64,000 nucleotides of DNA, from NCBI GenBank assembly GCA_013396655.1, contig WBMV01001233.1:533-64532 (forward strand), written 5' to 3'. Positions 63,701 through 64,000 of the stretch are shown piece by piece. How positions within the stretch are numbered: the first letter of the stretch is position 1; the number at the start of each line of letters is the position of its first letter. A program made the translations under genes and the position numbers. Below the pieces are notes generated by a model. That model was not told the origin of the DNA and searched no databases. It saw only the letters and a program-made list of their open reading frames with translations. This DNA is from Campylorhamphus procurvoides. Lineage: Eukaryota > Chordata > Aves > Passeriformes > Dendrocolaptidae.

Positions 63701-64000
63701 ACTTGATAGACAAGGTGATATCTATTTACTGGTTTTAATGTCAACGTGATCAGAATTGTCCTTGAATTGATGACTTCAAATTTTCATTCACTTAAAAAAA
63801 TGGTTCCTTGATCTGTAATAAAAGAGTAATTTTAAAAAGAGTTTATGCTAACAAAATTCTGATTTACTGTATCTCAATGTAATCTTCTAAAATAGTCATT
63901 TAATAGTCTATTAAGCTACTCAGATAAATCTCACTCACCTCTTTATCAACATTTCTGTTACAGCAATTATTTAAAATACCAAGTGAGGATTTAATCAAGT
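60763..64000. other. AT-rich unique sequence, no gene seen
   Basis: A near-palindromic AGGATTACTAGTATTAGTAT...AGTAGTCCT lies at about 63093-63122. CTCCAATGTTAACTTCAGTA near 62668 recalls an old amniote repeat, weakly. The frame at 62206-62457 shows no recognisable domain. Confidence 0.5.

Noticed and set aside
1..64000. tRNA, rRNA, snRNA genes and CRISPR arrays
   Set aside because: Reading for B-box-like motifs, conserved snRNA starts and regularly spaced repeats gave nothing; a covariance-model scan would be needed to exclude eroded copies.

Overview
The window looks like AT-rich avian (bird) genomic DNA from a gene-poor region, either an intergenic desert or the inside of a very long intron. 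The main evidence is about ten degenerate CR1 LINE copies. The intact 3' ends carry the bird-type ATTCTATG-like octamer tail and the usual CR1 3' UTR wording. There are also avian-type endogenous retrovirus (ERV) pieces and a 3' fragment of an RTE-type LINE. I see no convincing host protein-coding gene, tRNA, rRNA, snRNA or CRISPR array. Nearly all short open frames are chance frames or lie inside repeats.

Layout: 1-957 is the 3' part of an RTE-like LINE cut by the window edge. CR1 pieces lie at 3302-4258 (-), 6160-7040 (+), 9035-9155 (+), 16395-16490 (+), 21215-21332 (+, with three telomere-like hexamers), 23300-23865 (+), 29082-29735 (-), 39372-39435 (+), 51075-51489 (+) and 53963-54419 (+). 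A 5'-end fragment of an ERVL-type retrovirus lies on the minus strand at about 10917-12148: LTR with TATA box, a tRNA-Leu-like primer site, and a Gag-like frame with one in-frame stop and six TQT motifs. A possible second LTR piece starts at 24425. An eroded LINE-1-type ORF2 relic, unusual in a bird, lies at about 58625-59400 (+). A well-preserved 588-bp solo LTR at 60171-60758 (-) is bounded by a 4-bp target duplication and ends in a perfect 10-bp inverted repeat.

The most interesting non-repeat signal is at 43943-44074 (+). A 21-nt uninterrupted pyrimidine tract runs straight into CAG|GTAAGA, so a 3' splice site and a 5' splice site are fused with no exon between them. A second donor lies 105 nt downstream. 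This is the layout of a vertebrate recursive splice site and suggests the window is inside a very long plus-strand intron. The rest is AT-rich unique sequence with simple repeats, including a strong GGGA G-quadruplex/purine tract at 21701-21867 and twin perfect hairpins at 42429-42476. Nothing here forms an operon or pathway; the transposable elements are independent insertions of different ages.
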